Shown one piece after another: positions 39,904-54,293 of a DNA stretch of 64,000 bases. The number at the start of each line of letters is the position of its first letter. The stretch's first letter is position 1. The translations under genes and the position numbers were made by a program. The notes under the pieces are model-generated. The model was not told the origin of the DNA and ran no database searches. It saw only the letters and a program-made list of their open reading frames with translations. Origin of the DNA: Engraulis encrasicolus (taxonomy: Eukaryota > Chordata > Actinopteri > Clupeiformes > Engraulidae); NCBI RefSeq assembly GCF_034702125.1, contig NC_085878.1, positions 15,021,740 through 15,085,739 of the forward strand. Direction: 5' to 3'.

Positions 39904-40019
39904 AAGGAAGAGCAAGAAAAGTGAGTGAGGGAGAGAGAGAGCGGCAGAGAGGGGGAGCGGCAAGGAAGAGCAAGAAAAGTGAGTGAGGGAGAGAGAGAGC
40001 GGCAGAGAGAGGGAGAGGC
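39904..40019. repeat. Two-copy 58-base tandem duplication
   Basis: AAGGAAGAGCAAGAAAAGTG recurs 58 bases later, followed in both copies by GAGTGAGGGAGAGAGAGAGC. Purine-rich. Confidence 0.85.
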
Positions 40020-40267
40020 AAAAGGAGAGCTATAGTGATAGAGAGAGTAAAAGGAGTGAGAGAAAGGGAGAGAGCGAGAAAGAAAGCTGCGTTGCTAACG
40101 AAGAGTGTGTGTCTTCAGCAGCTTGGGCATGCTGTTCATGTGACTCCTGTGCTGTGCTCCTTCATCAGTAAAGCAGCAGAACTCGGCTCTGGAGCTCCCA
40201 CGTGCTCATTTCATAGCTGACTGCCGTGCTGCTGCACCCCCTCCCCCTCCCCAGGAAAGCTGGCTAC

Positions 40268-40550
40268 ACCCGTTGCATAAAGGCTCCTCTCGCACGCACA
40301 TACATACACACACGGCTTCACACATTGCATAAAATGGTCTTAATATGAACACACACACACACGCACACACGCACACACACACATTGCATAAAATGGTCTT
40401 ATGAAAACACATATACCACACACACATACACACATTGCATGAAATGGTCTTATGAACACTGCATACACACACAGCTTTGCACATTGATAAAAGGTCCTTA
40501 TTACACACGCACACACACACGCGCACACACACACATGCGCCTCCATGTTT
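40268..40550. repeat. Complex repeat: short unit interleaved with CA tracts
   Basis: Five versions of CATTGCATAAAATGGTCTTA occur at about 40272, 40321, 40380, 40433 and 40479, separated by (CA)n and ACGC tracts. The outer two are more diverged. Confidence 0.8.
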
Positions 40551-41912
40551 GTGCACTGCAGTTCCCTTTCTGACTGGGTGTCTGGCCGGCGTCCAGCAAC
40601 AGCCATGTAATCTGGTGGACAGCGAGAACGTGGCAAGCTGAACCACTTTAAGCCCTGCATGTAAGGGCCCGCGCCATCCTCCTCTCCTCTCCTCTCTTCT
40701 CTTCTCTTCTTTTCTCTTCTCTTCTCTTCTATCCCCACGTCTTTAGAATCGGATCTCCACACCCCCCCTCTTTTCATCGACTCAGCGATTGGGAATTCGC
40801 TTGACTGCTCGTTGGGGTGTTGGCAGGAATGCACTACAAACATGGCCTCAAAATGCCACTTTTTCGCTCACGCTTGAAGAAAAAAAAAACACACGCCGTT
40901 GCTGCGCATTTCCTTTTTGCGGGGCTTGACAGCACTTTGAAGGTTGTTTTTTTATATATATTTGAACGTGGATCAGTTGATGTTACAGCCCCGCAGAGCT
41001 GCGAGCTGAAGAGTGTGGGTTTTTTTTGTCTATCGAGGCCTCAAGGCTTTTGGATGGGGTGGTTAGCTTGAATCGAGCTGGCTAACCCCACTCGTCTGAC
41101 TCTGAACAGCCTGTGGTGGTCGGGACGGAGAGGAGAGCTGCTGTTAAGTCAGCCAGCTGGCCGAGGGCCTCCTCATATTTACCTGCTTACACAATAGCAT
41201 TTGCTGTCACGCCGGCATGCCGATGGCGACAGCGCTCCGATGAAAATCGGCCAGCGTTAGATTTCCGATTGTTGTGTCAGAGAGCCCGCATACCAGGCCC
41301 CCTCCTCCTCCTCCTCCTCCTTCCCCTCCTCACACACATGCGTACACTCCTCTGTCTCAAAGCTTAACCCTTGCCTGGCTCCTCTTGTGCCATTTTCTTT
41401 TCCCTCTTGCTGCCTGTCTCGTGCTCTTTCTGTCCTCTTCTCTTTCTCTGTCTTCCTATTTCTCCTCCTCTTCTTCCTCCTCCTCCTCCTCCTCCTCCTC
41501 CATATTCGGTCACTAAGGATCTGTGTTGCAGCGAGCATGGGCGCTGGTGCTGTTTACCTCTGAATTCAGACCCATATCTGCTTACCGTCAGTGGAAACCA
41601 AGGAGACTGATCACAAAGCTCATTACGCCGCCAGAGCTGTGGATTTCTTTTTTCTTTTTTTTTTCTTTCTCTCTCTCTTGCACTCTCTCTCTCTCTCTCT
41701 GGCTCTCGCCACCTCACATTCGTTCTCTTTTCGCTCTGCCCTCCCTCCCTCCCCTCTCCATCCTCTCTCCTTTTCTCACTCTCTCCTTCCCTCTCCCTCC
41801 CTCCCTCTCTCGCCCTCCCTTGCTTCTCCTCATGTGATGCCAGTCACATGTTTTCCAGGCACCCGGTACAGTAAATCAGAGGCAGATTTTATTTTTACTC
41901 TGCTGCTCGGCT
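40551..41912 (+). other. Presumed ankrd11 intron 2, no gene seen
   Basis: Pyrimidine-rich stretches at 40680-40730 (TCTCC/TCTTC), 41300-41330 and 41460-41500 (CCT)n, and 41655-41820. No supported exon. Confidence 0.5.
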
Positions 41913-42120
41913 CGGCTCTGCTCTGCTCTGCTCTGCTCTGCTCTCTTCTCCTCTCTGCTCTGCTCTGCTCTCTTCTCCTCTCTCTGCTCTGCTCTTCTTT
42001 CTGTTTTGCTCTCTGCTCTGCTCTGCTCTGCTCTGCTCTTCTCTGTTTTGCTCTCTGCTCTGCTCTCCTCTGCTCTGCTCTGCTCTGCTCTGCTCTCTTC
42101 TCTGTTTCTGCACTGCTCTG
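41913..42120. repeat. (TGCTC)n pentanucleotide with higher-order structure
   Basis: Runs of 3-6 CTCTG units separated by TCTTCTCCTC or TTTTGCTCTC spacers. The composite pattern repeats about three times. Confidence 0.9.
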
Positions 42121-42327
42121 TCTGCATAGCTGAGGGCTGAACAGAGGCCTAAGGAGGGGCCCTCTCTTCGCTCTCATTTAGATGAGTTTCCTCCTTTTTT
42201 CCCTTCTCTCCCCCTTCTTATTCGTCTTTTCAGTCTCTTCACAGTGCCACTGAAAAGGCTGAAACATTTTGCTCTCCCTTTATACATTTCTGTAGTCTGC
42301 CTCTTTCTCCTCTTCCCCCAATTCTCT

Positions 42328-42440
<113 letters not shown>

Positions 42441-42491
42441 ATGGAATTGTACAGTGTTATTTGCCTACTGCGAGTTTGTGAAGATGAAAGG

Positions 42492-42493
<2 letters not shown>

Positions 42494-42528
<35 letters not shown>

Positions 42529-42550
42529 CTCTCTCTCGCTCTCTCTCTCG

Positions 42551-42586
<36 letters not shown>

Positions 42587-42587
42587 A
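42494..42587. repeat. (CT)n with periodic CG
   Basis: CT array in which CTCTCTCTCG recurs four times at 10-12 base spacing. Confidence 0.95.
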
Positions 42588-42599
42588 CTACTCCACCAT

Positions 42600-45500
42600 A
42601 TCCATCTACTCCTCCTTTCCTCCATCCCATCATCCCTCCGAATCAGGCCCAGGGCCCTCAATGGGATTAGTCTGCAGTGCTCCTGAAGGGGTGGGGAAGT
42701 GGGGGCCCTGCCAGTCACATTACATAACTCTCATAGCCCGACTTGAGACAACTATAAGGGCTTTGTTCCCCCCCCCAATCTCTGGCTCTGCCTCTCCTCC
42801 TCCTCCCTCCTCCCTTCCTCTCTCTCTCCCCTCCTCCAATCCAGCCTCCCACCCCCTCCTCCTCCTCCTCCTGGCTGGCCACATGCTAAAGCTCAATTGA
42901 AAGAGTCTGTGTGCTCCACAAACAGGCCCGGCTCTGTGGCGGTGAGGAAAAGGGAGAGAGGGAGAGAAGGCAGAGACTTCGCATCATTACCCTGCAAAAT
43001 GGCATCGCACTCATATCTCTCGCTCAGGAATGTGGGGCTTGTTGAATGGGGGTGAAAAAGAGTGGGAACATTGCTTGTCTGTGCGCCAGTGCTTGTTTGT
43101 GTGTGTGTGTGTGTGAGAGAGCAGTGAGCACGTAGAGGTGGGCTTGTGTGATACCTCTTTGCATGAGCGTATTCAAACTTGCAAAGGACATTTTTTCCTC
43201 CTTCCCAAGTACTTACACATCGTGCAACGGTATTAAGAGATGCAATGTGCCACATTACAATTTGTATAAAGTGTGTGTGTGTGTGTGTGTGTGCGCATGC
43301 GTGTGCGTGTGTGTGTGTGCGCGGCCCATGCCTTGGCCATTGCCTGTGCTTACATAAGCAGAAAAGGCCAGTAAATGAGGAGCCTTGCTGCATAATTCAG
43401 GTGTATTGCAGGGCTGAAAGGAGGAGGAGGAGGAGGACTGAAAGAGAGGGGGATGAGAAGAAAAAGTGGTAAAATAGAGACAGCACAGTTGAACGCCCCC
43501 CTCCTTTTGAAGAGTGAAATTATTTCGGCATTTTTAAAAACAAAAGAGAACTTCTGCCATGTATTCTTGGTCATTCGGTTCCAAGTCATTAAGGCCTGAG
43601 CACTTAGGCTCAGCAGTTTAAGACATAGTCCAGGCGGTCCAAGAGAGTGATGTCATGGATCCATTTGTCATGGTGGATCGCTATTGGCTGCTTGAGATTT
43701 TGTTCTTATTTTCTCTTTTTAATGCTTTTGCTTTAATGCCTTTGTATTGAGGAATATCGCTGTCGTGGCATATAATGATTTTTACTAGGAGATAAATAAT
43801 AAGTGAGAAACAAAGTTGCAGCATGCAGGCCCATTTTTAGTGTTTTTCAGACGGCTTTCTTGACAGGTTTGTAAATGAAAGCCTCAGTCACAACCAGAGC
43901 CTCTGCAGCTTCCTTAACCATCCCGCCAAACAAATAAGCTCACACATTCATTGTCCTCATCACAGCACGTTTGGTGATCTACCGCAATTCGTTTTCCCCT
44001 TCGAGAGACTGTCCAGTGCAACAGAAACAAAGATTTATGCAATCCCAGAGAAGTGGGAAGTGGTTGGACTCCTTTTGTGTAATGTTGTCCAGGTGGTGTT
44101 TTGGAAAGGAAGTACGGCAGGAGGTTTTGAGATTAGAGCTGTGGTTTGCTGCAGGCTGCAGAAGACAAGGATGTGTTTCAAGATTGAATATTTTTTTTCC
44201 TGGGGCTTATTTTCAGCTGTTGTTGAGCAGGTCGTCCGTTTGAAGCCTAAAAACTGTCAATGATGCATGAAATATGGACGCAGTTTTTGGAACTGCTGGC
44301 ATGGGAAGTTCTCTGGCAATTCTATTGCTGGGCTCTTTTTCTGCTGTGGAATGCAATGGGCTCTGGATTTTCGTCAACAGGACCCTGTCGGCAAAATGTC
44401 AAGGGATGACCTATGCTAGCGAAGTCGTCCCCCCCCTTATTGGTTTGCATGCTTACAGCTCCTATGTCATGGGCAGCTGAGCCTTAGTTTGAGCTCGAGG
44501 AAGGCAAAGCAAGCAGGCAGGCAGGCGGAAGAAGCAGAAAATGGAAGAGACGCAGGAGAGGGAGGGAGTGAGGAAAAGAGCGAGCCGTTGAGCGTCGGCA
44601 AAGCAAGAGAGCGGAGAAGGGAGGGAGGGAGAGAGAGCATATCCACCTCGTCTGTATGAGTCACTGGGAGGTCAAGGCTCCGCCATTGAAATGGCTGCGA
44701 AGGCCAGCGGCAGCGCTCGGGCAGGGACAGGGTGTGGGGGCGTGTTTCAGGCAGAACGTGGAGGTGGAAGAGGACAGAAACACTGATAAATACCCTGGCT
44801 GCATGAAACCGAATGAGAGTGAGCGAGAAAAAAACGTGAAAACAAGCGTTTTCCTAGAACAAATGAGCTCCGAAGGTGGAGAGAAAGATGGCGAGGGAAA
44901 ATAAGAGAAGGACAGGGAGAGCGTGTGAGAAGGGAACGTTGAGCTGAATGCATGTTTCATTTCTTTATCGCTGCCTTGGCCTTGTACAGAGCGAGCATGT
45001 ATTGGCTCACTAATGAAGAGATGGAAGAGATGGCCTGGAGGAAGAATGTGGCCAGTGGAGGAGATGAGTAGTGTTTCTTTTCAGAGTGGTTGGAGCGAGG
45101 GGTGGTGCTGATGGTGAGATCTTGGCTGCGCTGCACGATGCACCCAAGGCACGGCAACATTAGGCCATCTCTCCATCACAATCTCCCTTTCCCAACCAGC
45201 TCAACCCATGCCTTCAGATCAGAACATATGCAGAAAACACATGTGTCTGGAAGACATGCAGAGCCACTTAAGTAAACATTGGGTACATTAGCAATCTCTC
45301 CTCTGCACTCACACACACACACAGATACAAAAGCAAGGGAGAAAATGGTGTCTGCTTTGTTTATAGATAGACGGCTACAGCAGATAAGTTGGAGGAGGAT
45401 TTGTACAGCGCGTCTCATTGCGGAGGTTGGAGTGGAATAGAGTGAGTGCAGGCGGGGGAACAGAAAAGAGAGAGAGAGAGGGGGGGGGGGGAGCGAATGA

Positions 45501-46680
45501 GCGAGCATGAGACGAGAGAGAGATTGTTTTGAAAGTCCTGCTCCCACTCCAGCAAGCCAAGTTCCCATCACGGGGTCATTCGCTTGCTCGCCTCAGTCTG
45601 TGTTTGGGACTCCAGTCTAAATTTGGATGGATTCGCTCCTCCAAGACTTTGGCCTCGGCTCGGCGTGGAACAGCGCAAGATTGTCCCGCCTGCCTGCTCT
45701 TCGAGCTTGCTTACTTATATTTGGCCTCACCCTGCTCCTCATTGGCTGGCCACGCTGCACTGACTGACCAATCAAAGCTTAGCGATGACCTTCCCATGAC
45801 CTTGCCAGTTTATGTCCAACCATGTACAGTACGTGTATGTGCAAACTATACAAACCAGCCCTCTGTGACATCATGTATAGACTAGGCCATTCTACATACC
45901 AGATTGAAGCCATGATTGAATGTTCCTTGAGCTGCCATATTAATGTCAACTGACTGAATGACTGTCTTCTGCAAATTATTTTCTATAAAATCACACCATG
46001 GAATCAATGTCTGCTGTTCCTGTTGACCTGTCAGAACGGACCACTGAATTTCCCCTTCCTTTGCATTGCTTCATTCGTTTAATTTGCCCATGATATTTAT
46101 GACGACGCAGTAATGTTCTGCTTTGGCTTCAACCCATTGCTGCTTGTTCTCAACAGAGACGGGTGGAGTTCCTGGTTAAAGAAATACAGCTCTCTCATTT
46201 GATTTCTTTTTTTGCTTTGGTTTGTCTCTGCGCCCATGTGTAGTTATAGTATGCTCTGCAAAATAAATTATTGAAGTATATCTTAATCTTTCTTGCTAGC
46301 TTAGAAACGTGGTCTTGGGAGGCTAGCTTTCTGAAGGCAGGGGGCTGTGCAGATGCATTGCAGACTGGGCCGCTACAGTTAGTGGCTTCCATCTGGAGTT
46401 TGACATTTTGTGATAAGCCTGGAAACATTCTCCCCTCTGCCACCCCCCACCCTCCCAACCCCCTCTGTAATTTAGAGTCTTATATTTTCATCTGTCACTC
46501 TGCCTCCTTTTGGGCTCTGGCGAATCATTAATGGCACCGTTTCACTCCTGGTAATTTCCATACTAAGCCTTTTGGTTAAAAGAAAAAAAATATTCAGCCA
46601 AGTAGGAGGTGAACTGGTGCCAAAACAGATTCCCCTCCTCTTTTGATTTCTCACTGTTTTGCTAGCACTCTCCTCCTCTG
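42600..46680 (+). other. Presumed ankrd11 intron 2, no gene seen
   Basis: No exon supported. Contains a short (GT)n at 43270-43320, a (CT)/(GA)-rich patch at 44500-44640 and a G run at 45480-45492. Confidence 0.5.

Positions 46681-46737
<57 letters not shown>
46681..46737. repeat. (CT)n microsatellite
   Basis: About 28 units. Confidence 0.97.
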
Positions 46738-46738
<1 letters not shown>

Positions 46739-49700
46739 CCCTCTCCTTCCATCCATCCGTCCCTCCATCATCCCTCCCTCCTCCTCTTGTTTGAGAGCGA
46801 GACGGAGAGAGGGAGAGGGAGAGGTGCTCTGAGTGTGTTTTCCCCTGGCAGCTGCCCGTTTCTGTGTTATGTCTGGCTCAGGATGACTGTGCTGTTTGCT
46901 GTGTGGGCTGCTGCAGATTAGAAGGCTGAAGTAATGTTGAGCGGTGGTGGGGGCAGCGGCAAGCCCTCTGGGGGGGTGGCCAAGAACAGGCCTCCCAGGG
47001 ACACACTGGTTGTTCTGCTGGCACCAACCAACCACATGGCCCCACTCGACTCAGCATTACCCCCCCCCCCCCCCCAAACTCCTCAGACACCCCCCCTCCT
47101 CCTCCCTTCCAACCACGAGCCTGATGTTTGTTTGGCACGAAACGTAAACAAACAAGAGGTCGTTCTTCCAAAATGGGTTGGGGAATTTTTCTGTGTGCAT
47201 TCGTTGTGAGGGTAGTCATCATGGTCCCTCTCTGTGTGCGCAGGCCCTGGGATGTTTTGTTGTTGGCTTGGCTTGGGTGGCAGTGGTGTGACGTCGGGAT
47301 GAGAGAGAGGAGTAGGGCGCTCTTCTCTTCTCTTCTCTTCTCCCATCCTCCTCACCTCCTCCTCCTCCCCCCATCCTCCTGCTTGAGTTGCCGTCTCCAG
47401 TTTCCCACCATAATGCCTGCTGTAATGGGTGCTCCATCTCTGATTGTCTCAGACAGGGGATTCTGTTTCAGGAAATGGTGCAGTTCAGATGTTTTTTTCC
47501 CCCCTCTCTCGTTCGCTTGTGCCTGCCTGCCCCTCCTCCACTCCCTTTCCCGCACCCCCTCGCTCGCTCCACTCTGCCCGAGCTATGAAAAGACGAGCCA
47601 CGTTTCAGCAGATACTACTGACACACTAGTATGCCGACTCGCAGACAAGTTGAGTGTGTGTGTGTGCATGTCTCCGCCTACCAAAGCCCCACCACCCCTC
47701 TACCCACCCTTCCAGCACCATCACCAATAGCCAGAGCGCCAATGACCTTGGTGTCAAGTGTCCTCTGCCTGGTAGCAAGCCAATAGCACTCCTGGGATGA
47801 TATGTCCTTGCTCGGGGAGCGAGGGGAGGACATGTGCCCCACCAGCCTCCGTTCTTTGCCTCTTGTTACTGGGCCTGACCTTTCGTTTCTCTTGCCGCTT
47901 GCCGTAATTCAATGTGAAGCTCCCAAATCCAGTTATAGAGGGCTGGTTTGGGGGAGACAGTGTAATTTCCAGCCCTGGCAAAGTCCTCCCTTTTTTCCGT
48001 AGTGTTTTACCACAGGGGGAATAGAAGGCTTCTTTTTCAAACTGCTGAAATTGTCTGAATACCCATGCGAGGCCCTCATAGGCGTTTCCTAGCCATGCCA
48101 TGTGCTCGCGAAGTGAGTTGTTAATTACTTGGCAAGAACATTTTACAAGTAACCTTTCACTAGAACGCTTTTTTTCCTCCCCTCATTAACTTGTTGGTTT
48201 AATTCCCCAGTTTTCCCTGACTGCTCATTGTAAATTGCTATCCCATTAAAGGTCATTATACGCGGCCAGAAGTCTTCCTGTGTGTGACATCACCACGGAT
48301 TTGATCGTACTATTGCTGCGAAGAGCTGTGATGAAATTACACATGATGACTCAAAGAATTGTTTTGCAGACAGTACTATAGAATGTTGCCTCGTCGAATT
48401 GCGTTGTAATGAGGATTCCAAGCCACGGTTGGTATTGCTTCTCGAGGAAGGCGTCCTTGTGATGCGAGGTTGCAGATTTTTGCTGTGCACATTTTTCCGT
48501 ACGCAATTTGGTATTGCCCAAAAGATATAAACAACGTGCAGCTGTTAGTCAAGTGCTATAAAGGTGTGTGCTCTTCCCTCTGGGCTAACAACAGCTTCAG
48601 GAGACACAACAAGGGCGGGAGGAGGAGGCTTGAAAACAAGCATAAGGTTAACTTGCACCCAAAATGATCCTGCCAGTTTCCCACACCCAAAATCTGATAA
48701 AAAAAAGATACAGAGACTTGTTTTCATGCATCTGGAAATATGCCAAGGCTCATTTGCCTGTGTGCAATATTCATGTCTTCATCTCTGTGTCTTTAAAAAA
48801 CGTCTCAGATTTAGGCTACTGAAAGTTCCTACGGAGATGTTGATCGGGAGTCAACATCATGTGCACAATGTGGTTTGACCTGAAAAACGGCCTGCCGTAT
48901 CTGAACAACTGAAGAAACGGTTACTATTCAAATATGGAGCACTTGAGTTTTGTTTAAGGAACCACATGCCCTCTGGCCCTCACCTTTGCTCTTTATACTG
49001 TTAGTTATAGTGAGCTGAATAGACATTGTCACGTTTGTTGAAAGGCACATTTCATTTGTCGATCATCACAATGCCCTGCCTCAACAAAGCCTGTATGCTT
49101 GTTGGCTGTCAATGTGGTAAGCTTGCTTTTTCAATGCAGGCTATTAATTTACTAGCTGGGAATGGGTCTTTGCTTCATGAAGATGTTTTCTTTTGGTTGT
49201 ATGGGAACAGTGGGGTTTGAGGTTCAGCACCAGCCGTTGTTTTCAAGGCGGTAAAATGACAATGTAGTAGAACCGAGGTCTTATCTTCAAGGTTGTGTAG
49301 CCGTTGTTTTGTCTCTTACGGACCGTGCGTTTTTGTGTTCATATGAGTGTGTGTCTGGATGTGCATAGTGTCCTATCTGCACATGTTGTTTATCCTGCAG
49401 TTATCAGAAGGTTTGCGTGCGTGCGTGCGTGTGTGCGTGCGTGTGTGTGTGTGTGTGTGGGGAGATAAGATGAATACTTCCAGAGGGCTCAACAGCGTCT
49501 CCACCCTCCCTGCGCTCCGGATCCAGGTGTTCCTCTATCATTGTGGCTCAGAGCGACAGGAGCCACTTCATGTGGGTCTGTTTGTGCCTGCGTGTGTGTT
49601 TTGTGTATGCGAGGGAGCGCTTTGATTTGCTCCAGCTGGCCCAATGGAATCAGCCCCCAGTCGGCCTGGGCATGTGCACTGTTGTGAATTCATGCTCGGA

Positions 49701-52257
49701 ATTGTAATTGCCCGTCTATGCGAGGTATCTCTTCCCTCCCTCCATTTTTGTTTTCCCCTTCCTCGTTTAAATGTCCATATGTTTTCTAGGCAAACAAAAC
49801 TGAGCTAATGGTGTTATGCTAGCACGATATGCTAGCACTGTCATGATGGCCACATTCCTTTTTACACGTTGGATATAGACGTGGCGTTTGTAGAGATAGC
49901 ATTGACCACTGTATTTCAGACCATGCTAGAAGCTAAATAGCATAACAGAAACTGAGATCCTGAGTGGATGTTGGGAATATAGAAGCAAGTCAGCTGCTGA
50001 AAGATTGTTGGAGCAGCAGCCGAGAGAGAGGTGGGATAGACAGACCGATGGAGGATGAGTGGGACAGAAGAGTGTCAGAATTGATGGTGGAAGAGCTGCT
50101 AGCTGTGTTTTCCTGCACTTGCTAGCCCGTCCCATCGAGCTCTCCCCTCGTTCACTGAGGCTCTCCTTCCTTGGCAGAGCTGCTGCCAAGGAACCAGTGG
50201 AGGAGAACAGACGAGGCGGCAGATGGGGTCTCCTCCAGACTTAACCCTTCCCACGCCATCCAGGCCCCATCTGTCCCCCAATGCCCCTCCCCCGTCGCTC
50301 TCCATCTCTCTCCCTGTGTCTCTCTCCGTGTCTCTCTATGTCTCTCTCTCTCTGCTTCTCGATCCACCCCCAGTTGCAAGCCCACCCCCTTCTCTCTCCT
50401 GCCCTGCTCTGCCCTCCCACCTTCCACCAGTCCACCAACAGTCCATACCAGTGAGGCAGCAGACCAGAGGCCCAGGCCTGGGGGGGGGTTGTAGTAATGC
50501 GTTGGTCAGTAAGAACATATGGCAGCTCTCTACAGGAGTGGTCTGCTGTGGCGTCTTGCTGTCAGCGTTGCGCAAGGCTTTTTAGCATTTATTGAGGTGT
50601 GTAAACATGGCCACACCCTCTTACTGTCAGCCAACTGCCACTCCCTAAGCTTTTAGTCCCTCCCTCCTTACATATTTTTTGGTAAAATGGAACAGCAGTT
50701 TAAGTACTAGGTGTAGGATTTTGTAGTAGTTTGGACAAGTTGTTTAGACTAGTCTGTCGCAATATTTTTTGCTAAGCATGTCATCGGCCAGGCTCTTGGA
50801 AGTCACGTGACCCGGTTTTGTTTACATACCGCCTCAGTTGTCGAGAAATATGGAGCAGGAATGAATGGTGCCACTGTCGATTGCCAGCCGGCGTGGCTCA
50901 CAGCAAAGTTAAACTTCAAAAGACATTTATTGCCACGTTGCGAAACCTGATAAACAGCACTAACCCTTTAATGACCTCCGGGTGCTTTTCATGTATTGAA
51001 GAATGGCCTATGTTCAACATTCCACCTCTTGCAAGAATACAGGGTCAAGTTGAGCAACATGAGTTGTGTTTATCCTCACATTATAGTTACTTGCACAACT
51101 AAGTGTTTCATTGCACAAGTGTTGATTTGCTTTCTTGAAGGTACTTTCCCCCTAATATGAGACTAATTTGCAGTCATTTCCCAGCAGCGATAAGTATTCT
51201 GTCCAAAACCTAAGGTAGTGCATCTCTGTACAGGATATCTAGTAGGTTTTTAAATGCATGTTGGACGTGGTTGGTCAAGCTAACTAACAAAACTGAGGGT
51301 TGTCAAAGCTTCAACCCAATCACTGGTTCCAGGCATTGTCAATTTTGTTGTTTATTCAGTTTTTTCAGTGGAAGTGGAATTTGGAATGCAGCCGTATAGG
51401 GACATACCAGCCAGCTCTCGGGAGAAAAAGCACCATTCAGGTCTACAGTCACATACTCCCACACTCGCATGCACCGAAACCCACCCAGACACCCACCCCG
51501 CCACAGACACGGATCTCTCCTTGACGTTTCCCTTGATCTTTAATTGCCTCTTTAGGGCTCCTTTCCCGTTTCAAAGTGTGTATCATTCTTCAGACATTGC
51601 CTGGATTTGCCGGCCCTGCGCGCTCGAGCTCGTAGACTCGCTTCTAACCAGGTCCCCCATTAACCACCAATCAATTTCTCTTCTCACAAACTTTCCAGAC
51701 AACCCCTCCACCCCCCTACGCGACCCTTCTCTCTCCCTCTCTCGCCTTGGTCTGTGTGCTTTAAATAGAAGTCCCCCAGGTAGCATCGATCCCGACTCCC
51801 GGAGTAATTGATGGGAGGGAGGCATTCCCTGAGGGGGGACCCATCTCATGCTTGATGGAGGTGGTGGATGGTAACAGAACTGGTGGTGTATGCAAACGTG
51901 TGTGGGTGTGGTTGTGGGTGTGGGAGAGAAGGGTGTAGGAAGGTTACCTTGGTCCATGTTGACAAGCTCTACATGAAGAGCCCAGAGAAACGGCCTCTTC
52001 CATTGTTTTCTTATCTAGCTAGCTTTAGTTGCCCCATAGACATTTGAGGCTTTCAAAGATCATCTTTCCTTTAATCTGAGCCGCTATTGTATATCTTAAG
52101 ACGATCCCACCACCTTTCTTCTCCTCCTCCCCATTCCCCCATTCCCAATGTATCTTTCTTCTTTCTCCCCCTTTCTTTACCAACTGTATCTTTAGGCATT
52201 CAGTTCCTCTCTCGGACTCCATCTGACCTTAAACATTCAAGCAGTCACCTACGTGCG
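46738..52257 (+). other. Presumed ankrd11 intron 2, long stretch without a gene
   Basis: Mostly unique sequence with no supported exon or complete transposon. C run at 47060-47074, (TTCTC)n about 47320-47342, (GT)/(GCGT) steps at 49414-49460. Confidence 0.5.
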
Positions 52258-52265
52258 CACACGCA

Positions 52266-53795
52266 TAAGCCTGTCACGATATCCGATAAGTCAATAAATC
52301 GGACGGTAACTTTTTACAAGGACGATCACTTTTCTGGCCCCGATAAGTAACGATAAGTTATTTGCGTGGTGTTTTGTTTCCCCTCTCTCCCTTTCTCTAC
52401 CGTAGCCATAAGACTAGGCTGGCGCGTTATAGGCCAACGCAGCGCAATGACGCTTAAATGTTGGTGTAATTTTAAGTTTCAGTGCAGTTCTGGTTGAAAA
52501 AGGTGCATTGATCTGGCTACTTGCGTCTTTGAAAAAGAACGCTGGTGTTCCCGCGTGTCGCTTATAAGCCTCGACAAAGAATCAGCGCTAGAGACTAGGA
52601 GCGCAATAGGCCTATTCTTCCAGTCTCTGTCAGCGCATCTGCAACGTTCCTCAGAGAGGGGAATGAACAGCTCCAACACGGAGGCAAATGTTCATTTTCT
52701 AACATGCGCAGCAACCCAATATCCACGACGAAGACGTGTTTGTGCAAACATGAAATAGTGGTACCGTCGCGACAAACTTGCTCTGAGGCTGTTATTTTAA
52801 ACCTCGCCGAGTTTCCCCTATTATTTCAATGCGCCTCCTACCCCGACGGTCGTTGTCTGTTCTTTTTGTGATTTTCGCTATATTTCTTGTTTATTTAGAC
52901 CTAACAATATGAGTAGGCAGTCCGCAAGCAAATAATGAAGATAAGATTTGTGGATTTAAATCAGCCACACCAGGAGAATGTGAACGGTTGAGCGCGCTAC
53001 AGGGGAAAACAGAGGCATGGCGACTCATAACTCATAAGAATCAATGTATGGGCGTTCATAAAGGACTTTAAAGTGCGCAGAATTGCAACTTGTTCCAGTC
53101 GAGGGTATCGGGGAGGGAGAGAGCGAGAGAGAGAGAGCGCTGCCTGCACCTGGAACTTGTGCATCTGTTCATGCTCTTTTGCTTTTTGCTGATGTTGAAA
53201 TGCCTTTAACAGGGCTGATTTGGGTTTTGACTGACAATTAGTAACAACGTGCATTTTGGTGAAATAAGCTGTCTAAGTAATAATTTGTGAATTAACAATA
53301 CCCCACCAGTAGGTTATTTTACATCACCCCATGGATAGGCCTATAAGCCATTCAGTGTGCTTGAGAAAGATAAATAACAGAAAATATTAAAGTAAGACTA
53401 TAACTTACCCTAATAATAAATACAAAAAGCCTATTTAGAGCCTATTGTGCTCCATGAGGATGTAATTAAAAACACATATATACATCCCGCCGTGATGCTT
53501 TACAAATGTGAAGGGGTGTAGGCACATTTTTATTGCATTTTTACGTCATTATATTGTTTGACACATTTCTTCTTGGAGCAGGCGTCAATCTTAATTAGGC
53601 CTATTTAAACCTCTGAGGGTGCTGGCCCAAATGTTAAATTCAATGTTTCAAGAAGGAGGCCGCACCTTGCATAGCAGTGTTTTTTATTGCACATTATATT
53701 GTTTGAAAATGGCGAGAGAGACAATATTATCGATTATCGCAATAATTTCTTGTTATCGTTATCGTCTGGCAAAAATTGTTATCGTGACAGGCCTA
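52266..53795. mobile_element. hAT-like non-autonomous element, 1.53 kb
   Basis: Terminal inverted repeats TAAGCCTGTCACGATA and TATCGTGACAGGCCTA, with GATAA/TTATCG-rich subterminal sequence. The flanking 8-mers CACACGCA (52258-52265) and CACACGCC (53796-53803) match at 7 of 8. No transposase frame is visible. The terminal motif differs from the TAGGGCTGGG family, so this is a second hAT family. Confidence 0.8.
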
Positions 53796-53821
53796 CACAC
53801 GCCCATTCTCGCACACACTCT

Positions 53822-53960
<139 letters not shown>

Positions 53961-54171
53961 ATCTGTCTGTTTGTCTCTCTCTCTCTCTCTCTCTCTCTCT
54001 CCCCCTCCCTCTCCCGGTCTCTCTTCCTCTCTCCTCTCTGACACACACACTTTATTTGGTGAATCAGAATTGGGTATTGAATGCACTCAGCCGCAACCCT
54101 TGGCTTTGGTTTCAACCAATCAATGTTTTCCTCTCTTTCTTTTGCCCCCTTCCCTTCGTGCATGAACTCTT

Positions 54172-54207
54172 CTCTCTCTCTCTCTCTCCCTCTCTCCCTC
54201 TCTCTCC

Positions 54208-54238
<31 letters not shown>

Positions 54239-54239
54239 C

Positions 54240-54291
<52 letters not shown>
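54172..54291. repeat. (CT)n with CCCT and TTCT steps
   Basis: CT-rich array; the last 45 bases are pure CT. Confidence 0.95.

Positions 54292-54293
<2 letters not shown>

Noticed and set aside
41591..42133. Open frame rich in Ser-Leu-Leu
   Set aside because: It comes from CT-rich and TGCTC repeats; no conserved motif.
50800..51102. Open frame starting MFTYRLSCREIW with Cys residues
   Set aside because: I could not match it to a transposase, THAP or other domain, and it has no splice support. Left as unique sequence.
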